The notes beneath the pieces were generated by a model. It was not told the DNA's origin. It saw only the letters and a list, made by a program, of their open reading frames with translations, and ran no database searches. From NCBI GenBank assembly GCA_973895155.1, contig OZ316899.1:3968001-4032000 (forward strand): a stretch of 64,000 bases of DNA, in the 5' to 3' direction. The position numbers were made by a program, and so were the translations under genes. Each line of letters opens with the position of its first letter. The first letter of the stretch is position 1. This document shows, piece after piece, positions 11,236-23,234 of this stretch. The DNA is from Marsupella aquatica (Eukaryota > Marchantiophyta).

Positions 11236-14200
11236 TGGGACTCTATGTCAAACACTTGCCAAGGAGCTTAAGCGGCTTTTCTCCCCAAAAGACTACCTAA
11301 TACCTGCTCCATGTCATACCAGGGTCACAAAGGATTGACAAAACTTCTGAAGTGTGCTTACAATGTCCAATCACTCCATACATAAGTAGTTTCAACTCTC
11401 CACTTCTAGAGAGGTAGTCCCCTTGACTACTTTTGTACTCACCCCTTCCCCTCTCCTCTACTCCAAGGATCAGCAAGGGGGATCTCCGCTCCAAGCTGTC
11501 ACCTTAGAGTAGATTCTCACACAAACACCCAAGAACCCAAAGTACTTTCCTCTTCAAGCTTAAGTCTCCTCAAGACCCTCAAAGTAGTGTTACCCCTCAA
11601 CCTTGCCCCCCTGGCCTTGGTTTGGGTCCACACATCCCCTTTGAGCCCTAGAGAAGGCTCCTCTATCTAAGGACTCTTCCTCTTGTTCTTACTTCTTGTT
11701 AACACCACACACCAAGCAAAGTACTTTCCACCCTCAAGCTATAATCCTCTCTAAGTCTCAAAGTAATGCTATACCTTAACCTTGCCTCCTTGGCCTTGGT
11801 TTTGTACTAGCACATCCCCTTCAAGCTTAGACCAAGATTATACCATAGCATGGACTCTTCTCTTGCTCTCATATACTTCAAATGCACTCACACTTAATGG
11901 TCACAATGAAGATTGGTAAGTCTCCTTTTATTGCATCACCTTTACAACAAAAGTTCACTACACATTCTCCACACTAAGCATGGACCACCTCTCCTTTCTC
12001 AAGCTTAGCCCTACCTTGGCAAGGTAGAGATTTCACTTAAGAGATGAGACTCCCGGTCCCTAACAAATGAAAACTTCCTCCTTATATACTATCTCCTTCC
12101 ACATCACACCAAGCTTGACCTGGGGTCCAACTATACCTCCCCCAAGTCCTCCTAACACACAAAGTCCAACTCTATAGTTCATAGCCCACCCTACTACTTG
12201 CTATTTTGCCTCCTTCCAAGCCCTGGAATATGCCACACATGAGTGGTATGCTTTGACTTCCAAACCTACTCCCACTTATGGTCCTCCTCACCAGCTTACC
12301 AACCCACTTGAAAGCTCGCAAAAAGAGTGAGTGAGTCTCAAGTTGTGCCTAGTCAAAGTTGGCCTTATTTTACTTGTAACCCCTTTACTACCCTAAGTAA
12401 ACTACCCCCTATATTTACTTTTCTTAACTTGATGGCCTTACACCTTTGGCCAAAGGTAAGTACCCTTCTCTAGAGCCTAACTCAAGTGGTATGGGTGCAA
12501 GAAAGGTCAGCCCCTAAATCTGGTATTCATTCCCCTATGCCGACTTTGGTTTGCAAGTTGTCGGGACTCCCTCGTGGCCTCGGTTAAAAATATATTTGAG
12601 TGATTACTTTTCTGGGGTTCCACCTTCACCAGGGGGTGCCTTATCTTCCCCTAACTCAGCACAAAAAAATTTGGGCCCCAACGGATACCTCTAGCCAAAG
12701 TTATGCCCATTCTCCCAAGGCCTGTTTTTGGTGTAAAGCGGGTGTAAGCGGCGGCCCGATTACACTTACCTTACATGCCCCTTATGGGGATTCCACGTGT
12801 CATGAGGGGAGAGCACTCTCATTATACTCATGTTTCTTATGAAGAAATTGTAAGGACAGCAATGTTTGCAGCCATTTCTCTCTCGTGAATTCAATCTAAA
12901 ACCACAGCATTCTCTATTGGATTCTTTCTTGTGCAGCAGTCCAGCTGATCAGCCGCCAGCCCCTCAATTTCACAGCCACCATAGCTCACAGCCAGCCTAG
13001 TCAATTTCGCAGCTAGCCCACCTCTTCAATTTTGCCGCTAGCAACACAGTCAATTTCGCAGCTAGCAGCACAGTCACATCAGCGCATTTACAGCACAACA
13101 ACAGCAGATTTGAAGCACAGCAGCAGCAACCATAGCTTGATTCCTTCTCAGTCAAGCAGGTCTCTCTTCTCAATTTCGTAGCTGCCCACCTTTGCAATTT
13201 CGCAGCTAGCAGCAGCATCATTCAATTCAGCAGCATCAAGGCAGCAGCCAGCCAATTCTCATGAGCATCTCGTGCCTGATTAGTAGGAGCACCTCTAATC
13301 TAGTGTGCAGCTGTCATAGCAGCAAGCAGCCTTCCCAATTCAAAGCCAGCAGCGATCCTAATTTGCAGCCATAGCTCTTTTCCTTCTCAGCAGCCATAGC
13401 TTCTTCAATCAGCAACAGCCCTTGCTTCTTCAATCAGCAGCAGCCATTTCAATTCAGCCGCCCTTCCTTCAATTCAGCCGCCCTTGTGCTCAATTGATTC
13501 CTCAAGTAATCATGCAGCACCTTTGGACAGCCTCCCGGTGCTTGACGTCCTCACCAGCCTCGTGCTTGCTCCTCCTTGCCTCGTGCTCGCCGCGTGATCG
13601 CCGCCCACGCGGTTTACACTTAGAAAAAAATACATTTTTTTTTTGGAAAAACAGCATTTTGGGGCGATTTTGGACCCCCCTCCAAAACTCACACATAAGT
13701 CCAAAAGGACTTCTGAGTAGCTCCACTGATTCTATGGACATAGGACTATGTCCGGGTTTACTAAGATATAAACAAAACCCTATAACAACTTTTCTAAAAT
13801 TAGGCAAAGAGGGTCAAGTCTTTATGTCTTCCAAAATTCTTCTCAACTTTGAGATGCTCCCAAAAAGTAACCAAGTGTGACAAAGTTGTCCCACAAGTTT
13901 CTAGGGATAGAGGGGACCATACTTAACCCACTTCCAAACTTGGAACCCCTACATTTACCCATCAGCTATTTTTCCCGGGACCCGCTATTTGGTAACTTTG
14001 ATTTTTGCCAAAATACTTATAACTCCTAGGTTAAGACCCCACTTGACTTCATACTTTTTCAGGGTTCCCTAGGGACCTCCCAGCACCCATGGGAGAAATA
14101 TCAGCCAAAAATAAGATGTCCGGTGTCGGGTCATTTTTCGGTCCCGACTTAGTCGCCTATTATAACTAAGGACGGAACTAGTTTCCTGCCCCTCCTATAG

Positions 14201-14390
14201 TAACTTGCTTACCCCTAGATAACTTTGCATAACTAAAATTCCCTCTTACCTCTACTAAGCTTCCCTTCTTACTTAAGTGCCCTAAACCTAGCTACTCTGA
14301 TAGCACTAAAACTTTTTCCCTAACTATTTCCTCTTCTAAACGAAAGAATGTCATGTTTCTCTACACTAGCTGACACTGAGCCATCCCACA
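11236..14390 (-). mobile_element. G1 5' LTR (3,155 bp, complete)
   Basis: On the plus strand it runs from TGGGACTCTA to ATCCCACA, so it has TG...CA ends. The outer 1.85 kb equals the 3' LTR at 3241-5085 and the outer 2.25 kb equals the copy at 1-2295. It should hold the element's promoter and polyadenylation signal, but no element could be placed with confidence. Small ORFs inside it are shared by all LTR copies and look non-coding. Confidence 0.9.
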
Positions 14391-15745
14391 GAGTGTGATG
14401 TTAGTTGCAATACTTCTTGTGAGTTTTGGGTGTTTGTTTGGATATGGTAGTTGTTGGCTCTAATATCTTGGAAACTTAAAAGGTTCCTTCTTGCTTTGGG
14501 GGCATATATGGCAGATGGGCATCTGATTATAGTGCCTCCCGGAAGAGTTAAGGTAGCTCTTCCGTGGCCTTCTTCTATTTGGCTTTCTCCGGTTATGGTG
14601 ATGATTTGCCTTTGTGAGGGGATAATTTCGTGGAAATATTTTCTATCTCGGAGGATAGTGTGTGATGTTGCGCTGTCTATGATGCATACATCTATATCCT
14701 CTAGGTCCATTGGGGGGTCTACCATATGAATTTCTGGTATAATCTCAGGTGATTCAAGGTAAACTCCATGGGTTTCATATTTTGATCCATCCAAACTTTG
14801 CTTGTAGAGTTTCACAAGATGGGCTGGGGCATGGCATACCTTTTGGGTGTGACCTTTTGTACCGCACCTGAAGCATGTGATTGAGCTGTTTGAGTTGTTT
14901 CTTGGCTTCTCTTGGTAGTTGTTGCGGCCTCGTTTCCATGTGTTCCTTCCTTGGGAGTTGTTTCTTCCACGGCCCCTTCCTCGGTTGCTGAATCTGCTGG
15001 ATCCTCCTCTGTAGGAGTAGTTTGATCGTCCTCGCATCATTCCTCTTCCCCTATATGAGCCTCTCCCCCTGAATTTACTTGTATGTCTATCATAAGGTGT
15101 GGTCATGTTAGCTTCTTTTTGTTTCTCGTTTATAATTAAGTTCGTCTCGGTGGTAGCAGGTATGGGGAGTGTACCCGGGGGTCTATCCTTTGCATTTGTC
15201 ATGAGTAGGATTGAGTTTTGTTATGCCAAGAGCATGTGTGCTATTAATGCTGAGTATTTAGTGAATGCCATATTTCTATACTGGTTTGAGATTACTAAGT
15301 TTGTAGGGTGAAATGTTGCTAGTGTCTTTTCGATTTGTTGTTTATCATTCACTGGTTCACCGCACATTTGGAGTTTGTTCGAGATGCGGAACATCTCGCT
15401 GTTGTATAAGTCTACCGTTTTGAAATCTTGCACTCTTAAGGTTACCCATGCTTGTAGCGCGTTTGGTAAGTTTATAGTTGTTATGTGTTCAAATCTCTCT
15501 TTCAATGCATTCCATAGGAGCCTTGGGTTGTATATCGTCTTGTATTGTTGTTTTAATGGTTCTACTAAGTGGTGTCTTAGTAGGACTAATGCTTGTGCCT
15601 TCTGGTATTGATCCACCCCAATATCCGTATGTATGGTTTCTGGGATCCTCTTTGCCGTGAGGTTGACCTCCACGTCTATTGTCCAATCATTGTAGTTCTT
15701 CCCGTCAATTCTCAGTGCTGGGAATAACAGTTTCTCCATTGCCAT
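14391..15745 (-). pseudogene. Copia element C1: Gag to protease, interrupted by G1
   Basis: From the ATG at 15745 a Copia Gag (MEKLLFPALRIDGKNYNDW at the start; NPRLLWNALKERF in the middle) runs to an in-frame TAA at 15223-15221. The same frame resumes with an R/G-rich stretch, a CCHC knuckle (CFRCGTKGHTQKVC) and a protease motif (IIDSATSHTIL). The frame then enters the G1 LTR at 14390 and stops at 14366. Integrase, RT and RNase H are absent; they would lie beyond the left end of G1, where the assembly gap is. The protein is related to the Gag of the second Copia at 37982 (shared PRLLW, QYRNM and LIAH blocks) but clearly diverged from it. Confidence 0.85.
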
Positions 15746-16330
15746 CTTGGGGCTAATATGGGCTCGTGAGGTGTCGGGTGGGTATAAGTTTCTATTGTGC
15801 ACTTATTGTGGTTTGTAATCACTGGGAATGGAGTTTTGCACTTAGCTGTTTTTGTGTATTAAACACTAAGACATATTCCATAAACAAAGAATCGGTACTG
15901 AATTCTCTATGAATCAAAGGTTACTATTTCTTATCAACATCTACTCCTGAATTGACTAGCAATTGTCACCATATAACAAGTCTAGTAGTGAATTCCATGG
16001 AGTCTCAGAAGTTTGCAACTAAACTCAATCACCATAGGGATCTCTTGAATTCATTTACAACTTTAAGCATATGCAGCTTTACTTCCATACAAAATATTCT
16101 ACAATATTTTGTTAAAATGGAAGGAGGAGAATCCTACATCACTCTCATTCCTGAGTTTCGGATTCCTCCTTGCTTACTCAGAGAATAACAAAGCTTAAGT
16201 ACCTAAGGTAAGAGACACTAAAAGGTATGTCTTTTGGTAATGAGAATCAAAAGATCACTCCTAAATAAGGGAAAAAAATACAATGAGTTCTCAAGCTAAA
16301 CTAAACATTCAAAATTAAACTAAGAGACGC
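15746..16330. other. AT-rich sequence upstream of Copia C1; no gene seen
   Basis: This should contain the leader and possibly the LTR of C1 on the minus strand, but no LTR boundary or primer site could be fixed without a second copy. No coding features are visible. Confidence 0.3.
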
Positions 16331-16365
16331 TGTTAAAATGTCGGTATTATGGTAAATTCTAATGG

Positions 16366-16600
16366 ACGCTTCTGAGAGCGTCAAAGGAAGTCGGCCGCTT
16401 TGGGAATCGTCAGTATTAGGATGGACGCTTTTGGTAGTGTCGGGTGGAGATGGATGCTTCTGACAGCGTCGTTAGTCAAACGTACTCAGAAATAGTCGAC
16501 ACTGTTGAAGGCGTCAAGGGTGAATCACCGGGTCAGGGCGGACGCTTCTGAAAGCGTCGATAAAAAAATGGTCGGTGGTGGCAGACACTTCTGAAAAGCG
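16366..16600. repeat. Array of six 18-19-bp hairpins, GACGCT-N6-AGCGTC
   Basis: Imperfect palindromes lie near 16367, 16426, 16455, 16500, 16543 and 16583. The best copies are GACGCTTCTGAGAGCGTC and GACGCTTCTGAAAGCGTC; others have one or two arm mismatches. Spacing is about 30-60 bp. Such arrays are typical of the subterminal regions of plant DNA transposons, where transposase binds, but no terminal repeat or transposase gene was found next to it. Confidence 0.7.
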
Positions 16601-16678
16601 TCCAGAATAGAACAAATACTTGAAAAATGCTCAAAATAAACCGACTTCCAAGAAAAATGTAGAGGCCGCCATTCCACA

Positions 16679-17484
16679 GTGACACTAAGGGAAACCGCCA
16701 AACGGAAACGGCGATATTTTCCCAATGGGAAGTCTGTTGGAGGACTTCTTGGGTGCTTTGGAAAGCTCTCAACAAGGGCTACGCCCTCCCAAGCTAAGCT
16801 AGGTCTAGGGGAACCATAGGTTCTCAGGGTTTGCGGGTGTTAACTCGCCCGCTTGCCAAATCCTGCCGAACAGCAGTCAAGCCGCGTTCAGTCTCCCAAG
16901 GGAGCTTACGTTGGGGAGGCAAGGCCAAGTAGGTGTGGAGGTTGAGTTCCAAGAGTGTTCGGCCCCTAGACCATCAATGAGGCAAATCGGGAGTTGGTTG
17001 CTAGAGTCGGGGCCATTATGGTCCAGGTGTGTTGGGACAAGCTTTAGGACAAGCTACGCTATTTGGGCCATGAGCATGTCCTGGGGTCAGGGCGGTCAGT
17101 TGGTGATGGATAGGTACAAGGGGGAACCCGGGCCGCACCCAAGGAAGGAGTTGTTCTAGACAAACAATGGGCGTGGGTTCTGGTTCCGGCTTAAGGCATC
17201 GGGAGGACCTATCGTTGAGCTTGAGTTAGGATGCTAGACTTGGCGAGTTCTAGATCCTGACGGGTTACTTACCAAGATGCTTGGTTGCTTGTGGAGACAG
17301 TGAGGACCGTTGAGTAACGGTCGTGTTGGAGAGCAAGTGCGGCTTCATATGGGAGGGGTCGCTGGCGGTGCAAGGGGCACTAGGGTGCTTGCTTGAGGTA
17401 TTCCGTTGAGGCGTTCGGGCACTAGGGGCACTTAGGCGTGAGTGCTGGGATTGGTGAGGGCGCTGGGTGGCTAGGTTCACCACT
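16679..17484 (+). mobile_element. Truncated LTR of the chromovirus family (R1)
   Basis: Matches the distal 0.8 kb of the LTRs at 35821-37248 and 54200-55660, in the opposite orientation, and ends in the family terminus CACCACT at 17484. The 5' part of the LTR is missing: similarity starts abruptly at ACACTAAGGG near 16679. No primer site follows, so it is a solo or broken copy. Confidence 0.8.
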
Positions 17485-19080
17485 TGGTCCTTTATGTCTG
17501 AAGGACTTCACTCCTTCAAGGTGTGTCTGATTTTCTGAACGTACTCCTTCCCTTCAAGGACTAAATTGTCCCTACGAATCCCTTCATATTTTTTATGAAG
17601 TGGTCCTCTTATGATCATCTCATTTAATAAGGGAAGAGTTTTTCAGAAGAGTTTTTTGTGTAGTATCGTGAAATTCTGTCAGTGGTGCCTGCAATTGCTT
17701 TTGAATCTACTTCAGTTTGTATTCACCCTTACCTTTTAGCCCAGTGTTTCCATAAGTTTTTCCATATAGTAAGTGGAAATAGTCCAATCCTGCAGTTTAG
17801 AGTAAATAGTGCTCTAGTTTGCAATAATTTTGGATCTTACTTGCAGAGGATCTTACCTAATTTTGGATTTTTCTTGTAGGGTACAGTTTCCAAGGGTGTA
17901 GGCAATTCAAGCATGGGACATTCTGGAATACATAGAAGGCTATTATGAGTTTGATTCATGACATGTACATAAGAGTACACAAGCATTCCTTGCTCAGGAT
18001 TGCTATTGAATTATTATTGTTTAGAATCATTTTATTGTTCATAGGTTTTACTCTGAGGGTAAAGTCCACGGTGGCTGTTGTATATACATATGAAGTCAGG
18101 AAGTAAAGAGTTGTAAAGCAATGAGTGATATTTTGGATTGAAACTCAATCTTGCACACAATTGTGGACTATGTTGTGTACCAATTCTCTCCAAAAGATGA
18201 AAACTACATTCCAATCAGAATTTGTCACAACCCTCTAAATTAGACAGAGCACCATCATTATCCGCCAAGCCTGTAGCATAGCCCTGTATTTAAACTTAAT
18301 TTCCCCATGTGGCCTTGCACTCCACAAAGCAAACTTTAATCTCTAAATGCCAAAGTATTCATTGCCATTTTCTCATTTCCAATGAACAATAATTAAGGAC
18401 AGCAGCACCAGCAACTTGCACATCCATTTTATATTCATAGTAGACATAACTTGATATATTCTAGATGGCAGAATGTTTGTTCAAAGTTGTAGCCTTAGTT
18501 AAAATTATCCACCAGATCAATTTCCAGTGACTCAAACTTAGTTACTCGATCTAGTTTAATTGACTTAAACTTTTGGATCAAGTCATCCATGGCAATTACT
18601 ACATGAGTTCATGATTCCAAGTCTGGTAAGGACACTTTTGGCTCCGTGCAAGAAGAGGCACGGTCTACCATCTCCATTTTGCTGCAATCAAGAATCAGTT
18701 CAGGGTTGTCAAAATATTTTTGACCCCCTCCCTCCCAATCCAATGAAGTCGCCTTCCAACTGTCCACTAAGTCATGCTATGTTGGGAACTATGCCGAGTC
18801 CTTGAAATTCCATGATCTGCTCTCATAGAGTTTCAATTGCTAGCAAACAAACTACCAACACAGAAAATAACAATCGAGAAAGGTCCTTTAGACTTCCTTG
18901 ACAAGGACCATAAAAGGACAGAAACAAATGTGCCACAAAACCGCCAACTTTATTCAAAAGCTGAAGATCTTCATAGATCTTGTACAAAGTCAACATTGAG
19001 ATCAAACTCAAGTACTACAAGCGCGCGTGTAGTTTCCCAAAACTACAAAATAGCACCGTATCGTGCATCCCTTTGAATTA
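17485..19080. other. Unassigned intergenic sequence
   Basis: No gene, RNA gene or recognised repeat is seen. A few short inverted GTCCTT/AAGGAC pairs near 17500-17570 resemble the units of the minisatellite at 20 kb. Confidence 0.4.
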
Positions 19081-19099
19081 GCTTTTTGCCTCCCCGCTT

Positions 19100-21053
19100 T
19101 GACTGATGAATGCTAACTCCTAGTTAGAGATGCAAAATGACTTTAAAGTGTCCACTATGTCAGCTGAAAATTCCTCATACAGTTTCATCCACTTTGGCCT
19201 GGGCTTTGACTCCTTTGTCACACCATCTGATTCAGACGGATGCTGTTTAAATCCTACAGCCTGAACCACATCCCCACAAAACTCATCCTTGACATAGGAG
19301 ATAGTCTGCAGCAAAGTCATTGCCCGTTCACAGATTTTGCTTTTCTTTTACTTGTCACTACTGCAAGACTCCTTGAAGGATTGCCCTGAAACCCCCATCA
19401 ACTTCAACCCTTGAGCTTCATTTACTTGGATGACAAGATCACCCACTTGGATAGCAAAATAGTACATGTATGTACCACTCCCGTCTTCACAACAAGCATG
19501 CTTCACTCAGCCCCTAGAGTGAGGACCCAGTGGAGACTCAAGATTATGCCTCCTTAGTCTGCGTTTGTGCTTCCCCTATGCACAAGGTCGGCCATCTTTC
19601 AACAACAAACCACAGCCTTCATAAACATAAGATCCCGCACATAGGCCCACATTTTCTCAATCTTTGCCTTGTTGAGAGTGAAAAATGACCCTTGCTTGTC
19701 CATCTGCAACTGTATCAAACAAAAGGGTCTTAGAATATGTAGTGAGATCAAACCCGAGATCAGATAAACCCATGCTATAGCTAGCTATTTATCCCTACAG
19801 AATGTCAAAAAAACTGCAGAAGGCATGCAAGCAGAGAAATTAATGACCAGTTGTTGCCTCCTTGGTGAAGGACCAGGCTTGAGGAGATGAGTCCTGGTCC
19901 TTGAGCTCAAGTCCTTGAAGGACAGGAAGTAGTTGGACAAGGAGTTGGAGGAGGGAAGTCCTTGGAGAAGGACCAGAAGTCCTTCCTAAAGGAAATGACA
20001 AAGGAGTGGATTCCTTGGTTAAGGACATCATGTCCTTGGAAAAGGACAGAGTGTCCTTGGAAGAGGACCAAGTGTCCTTAGCAAAGCACCTCATGTCCTT
20101 GGCGAAGAACCTCATGTCCTTGGGAAGGAGAACTAGTCCTTGGAGAGGAGATTTCCGTAGTCCTTGGAGAAGGACGTGAATCCTTGGAGACTTGTGTTCA
20201 CCAGTGGGAGTCATTGCAATGATTGCTTGCCTGGACAAGGACAATGTTGACTTGGTGAAAGACTTAGACTACATGTTGATCCAACGAGTGCAAGTTCTTA
20301 TCGAAGAATTTGTCAGTCCTTGGCCAAGAACTTCCCCTATTATGACTAATGTTCAGCCAGCAAGAAGTACCAATTGATCGATAAGAAATGGAAGATCAGA
20401 TTTACCTTCCAACTTAATCCTCCATTTGATCAGAAAAGGGTATTACGCCGGCCTCTACTTGACTGCACCAAGAAACAACAGATACAAAAAATCTGATTCA
20501 ATACCAAAGTCTACAAATTACACTGACAAACAAATTTGGCCATGCAACAAATGCATCATGGATATATAAAATTAAGTTTTCTCACTGTCAATCAAAGTGG
20601 ACCATTGCCAAATTGTTAGTCCACATTCAAGAAGGAAGCCGCAATCTCTTTTTGGAACTGGCTGGTGGTGCAGAGGATTTAGGAGGGCCTTTCAAATCGA
20701 GCATTTTGTGGTATAACTGGATGTCCAGGGCCAACTCCACCTAGCTCTAACATCTGCCTGAAGGAAACCTGAGACATGGACTTTGGGCTAAACAGCATTG
20801 TGAGTAGCTCTGGAGTTGTCAAAGGTCTACTTAGCACCTTCCTAGTTGACTCCAAAGCCCTCATTCCTTTCCCCAATTCCCGACCCTCAGTTTTGGGTGT
20901 CAAAAGCCTACCTGTAGACTCGCCATCTTGGTTATCATCTTTCTTGGACTTGTTTCCCAGATTTTGTGACATGGGACCCGTCTTCAAAGCAAGTAGCAAC
21001 GTTTCACCTTCAGCTTGGAGGTTTGCCTGAATGCACCCATGTAACAATATCAA
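19100..21053 (-). pseudogene. Uncharacterised coding-like remnants
   Basis: Several short minus-strand stretches look exon-like but do not join into one frame. One near 19690-19610 reads ...KIEKMWAYVRDLMFMKAVVCC. One at 19320-19120 contains VQAVGFKQHPSESDG. One at 21053-20679 is rich in charged residues and shifts frame near its end into PKSSAPPASSKKRLRLPS, which looks like a basic C-terminus. No family was recognised. They could be remnants of the same kind of gene as at 32.9-34.7 kb, but no direct similarity was established by eye. Confidence 0.3.
19850..20190. repeat. 21-bp minisatellite with GTCCTTGG-AAGGAC units
   Basis: The unit start GTCCTT recurs at 20032, 20053, 20074, 20095 and 20116, an exact 21-bp period. 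Looser copies extend to about 19850 and 20190. Many units contain the inverted pair GTCCTT...AAGGAC. Because 21 is a multiple of 3, the minus strand encodes a seven-residue repeat of the type KDxxxFA over 20244-19840, but nothing else supports a real protein. Confidence 0.75.
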
Positions 21054-21559
21054 GAGTCAATGCACTATTGGAAGAGTTTAAAATTGGAACAACCGCTTGG
21101 ACTATCCAATTAAGCGCAGGCAACAACAAAGGAATTGATAGTGCATCACTTGTCTCATTTTCCATACCTGTTCATGCACAATTTGGATCTGCTGTACAAG
21201 TTGTCTCCTATTGAAAAGATCAATGCTTGGCGGCCCATAGTACACTCTTTTCATGTGATCTATGTAACTTACTTGCCTCTGTTCTCCGTGCGTGGGTAAG
21301 CCCCATGTTTGTAACCAATCATCAGAAAATGGTAGCCCACAAGCTTCACACTTAGGAGGGGGTATTTACAAACGACAGGAACCAGGAAATAGTAACAGCA
21401 AACAGTTACTGTTACCAGGAGAAATGGAAAAAAGAACATGGGATTGAGCTCCATTATTTGGTCAAGAAGTTAAAAAAAACCCATCAATAAACCCCATTTT
21501 CAGTCGTTTTCAATACCACCATCCAATTGTCAAGGAAAGTAGGGGCCATTAGAATAAAG

Positions 21560-22310
21560 GTGTTGCCGAAAACCGGTGATGGCCAGCGCACAACGGTAGT
21601 ATGTCGGCAGGGAAGGGCAAAATTTAGGTATTCATAAAATAACGAAAAAGATGGAGATTCTACGTAACGTCAATCGAGAAGAGAACAGTAAACTTAACGA
21701 CCAATAGAAAAAGGCGTTGCCAAAACATGCGGATATTAGCAGCGCCCAGCGCTAGTATGCTGGAAGAGATTGTCCGTCACATCAATCGAGAAGTGAACAC
21801 AGGAAACTCAATTTGAAGCATTTCCAACAAACAAAGGCAATGGCAGACGTTGAATATTTTCAGCGATGGCCGCTACATTAAATGTCGGACCTCAAGAAAT
21901 CAACGTCTAAACACGGAACACAATGACCATAGGCAGCGCTCGGCGCTAGCTCAAATCTAGGAATCAATGAATGACCATGAAAGAACAAGAGAGCCGATCC
22001 AAAAGTGCATTCCTTAATTCCAAAATTGGTCAAAACATATAACCGGTATTACACCATCCGCAGATCATCTTCAAATCAACCCACGGCAAAACATGAACAT
22101 AAGCAGCGCTCGGCGCTAGCTAAAATCTAGCTATCTTAAATGTAGCCCGCCCTGGCCCGTATGTGCTTTATCTCGACCTGAGCCGCACATAACAGGGCCG
22201 CTGATCCAAAATGGGCCAAAGATGGAGCCGGAAATACATGAACTTAGAATCACCTATAGAAGAAATCCCACGGTCCAAGACGAACAAAAGCAGCGCTCGG
22301 CGCTAGCTTA
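21560..22310. repeat. Left repeat zone of the composite transposon, with four palindromes
   Basis: Good palindromes are at 21741, 21935, 22105 and 22292 (mostly AGCGCTCGGCGCTAG), with degenerate ones near 21573 and 21860. The first units sit in a longer imperfect repeat of about 155 bp: GTTGCCGAAAACC at 21562 and GTTGCCAAAACAT near 21716, each followed by a palindrome and then TATGYYGGMAG. A pair reading GCCCGCCCTGGC also recurs near 22147 and 22401. This looks like subterminal transposon sequence. Confidence 0.65.
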
Positions 22311-22551
22311 AATGGAAAGCCTATGGCCACTGAAGCTTGTGTCACTGAAACCATCTCCGTCGTGATTAACTTTAGCTCTGCGACTGGCAGTCGTCGTCGA
22401 TGCCCGCCCTGGCACGTCTGTGGTTTTGCTTGAAACCTAGACCCCTGAGACGCACATAAGAAGACGAGGGGCGCCGAAACTCCGAACTCTGATTCCCGGG
22501 GTCTGGAACATTTGTATCTAGGAAGTCAACACGTCCCAGTTGCTCTTGTAC

Positions 22552-22842
22552 TCATAGCTCAATAGGCTGAATACCATCAGCAGGAACGAGAGAATGAAAC
22601 AAAAAACGATCAACAACTCCGAGCGGAGTGTCCCGGTCATTAATCCAAGGTAAGTTCCTCTCCCCGGGACTAATCGCCTCATCATAAGGAAGAGAAAAAC
22701 AATTCCGGAAGGTCGAGGTCTCGCTGGATGTGTCACCATGAATGGACTCGAAGGAGCTAAAGTGACTCTCGTCCGGTCAAACTCTGGAAGGAGCAAAGAA
22801 GTCAAGCATCTCCTCCAAAGACATGATCTCCTTCTTCTCCAT
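22552..22842 (-). pseudogene. Small ORF of the composite transposon (about 96 codons, one nonsense codon)
   Basis: Starting at ATG 22842 the frame reads MEKKEIMSLEEMLDFFAPSRV, then TGA at 22779-22777, then an acidic/hydrophobic stretch ending ...ADGIQPIEL and a stop at 22554-22552. Apart from the single TGA the frame is open and has coding-like composition. No family is recognised. It may be an exon of a larger gene, since sequence upstream towards 23000 could hold a further exon. Its position and strand match the downstream end of the ParB/methyltransferase-like transcription unit. Confidence 0.45.
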
Positions 22843-23115
22843 CTGGTGGGCACTGGTAAACGCAATCGAAGCTAATGACAAGACCGGTGGTGTTGAAAAG
22901 ACTCGACTTCGAGAGAGGTTGTGTTCGAAATACCTTGCAACAGCGACCCAATGGAGAGTTTAGGTTCGGAGATCCGAAAAAACGTATCACAGAAAGGTTC
23001 AACGCAAAAAGGACCGTTGAGAAAGAGACGACTGTTCCGAGAGCGACAAAATATGTGGGGCCAAGGAACGGACGGAGGATTCAAAATTCGCAAGTAGAAA
23101 AATAGACGTTTGGGG

Positions 23116-23234
23116 AGCGCCCGGCGCTAGTAAGGGAAATAATGAATTTAATCCATTTTATTATCAATGTAATGTAAACAAATCATATGTAATATGATAA
23201 ATAAATGGATTAAGATAACAGCGCCCGGCGCTGG
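23116..23234. repeat. Two palindromes downstream of the ParB/methyltransferase-like gene
   Basis: AGCGCCCGGCGCTAG at 23116-23130 and AGCGCCCGGCGCTGG at 23220-23234, 104 bp apart in AT-rich DNA between the small ORF and the 3' end of the large minus-strand gene. Confidence 0.8.

Larger units (their letters stand above)
3241..14390 (-). mobile_element. G1: near-intact Ty3/Gypsy LTR retrotransposon
   Basis: Minus-strand element containing, in transcription order, 5' LTR (14390-11236), tRNA-Asp-type primer site (11225-11206), a single gag-pol ORF (11101-5126), polypurine tract (5096-5086) and 3' LTR (5085-3241, truncated by the gap). The two LTRs match over 1.85 kb with one observed difference, an extra T in the homopolymer near 13634. 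The ORF is uninterrupted. Both facts point to a very recent insertion, possibly a still-competent copy. The tRNA-Asp primer site, the long LTRs and the absence of a chromodomain suggest the Tat/Athila side of the plant Gypsy tree (inference). The right flank GAGTG (14391-14395) should be the target duplication, but the left partner lies in the gap. Confidence 0.93.

Noticed and set aside
20679-21053. A 124-residue ORF as an intact gene
   Set aside because: A frame shift into a better C-terminus near 20700, no recognised start context and no homology make it a remnant at most.
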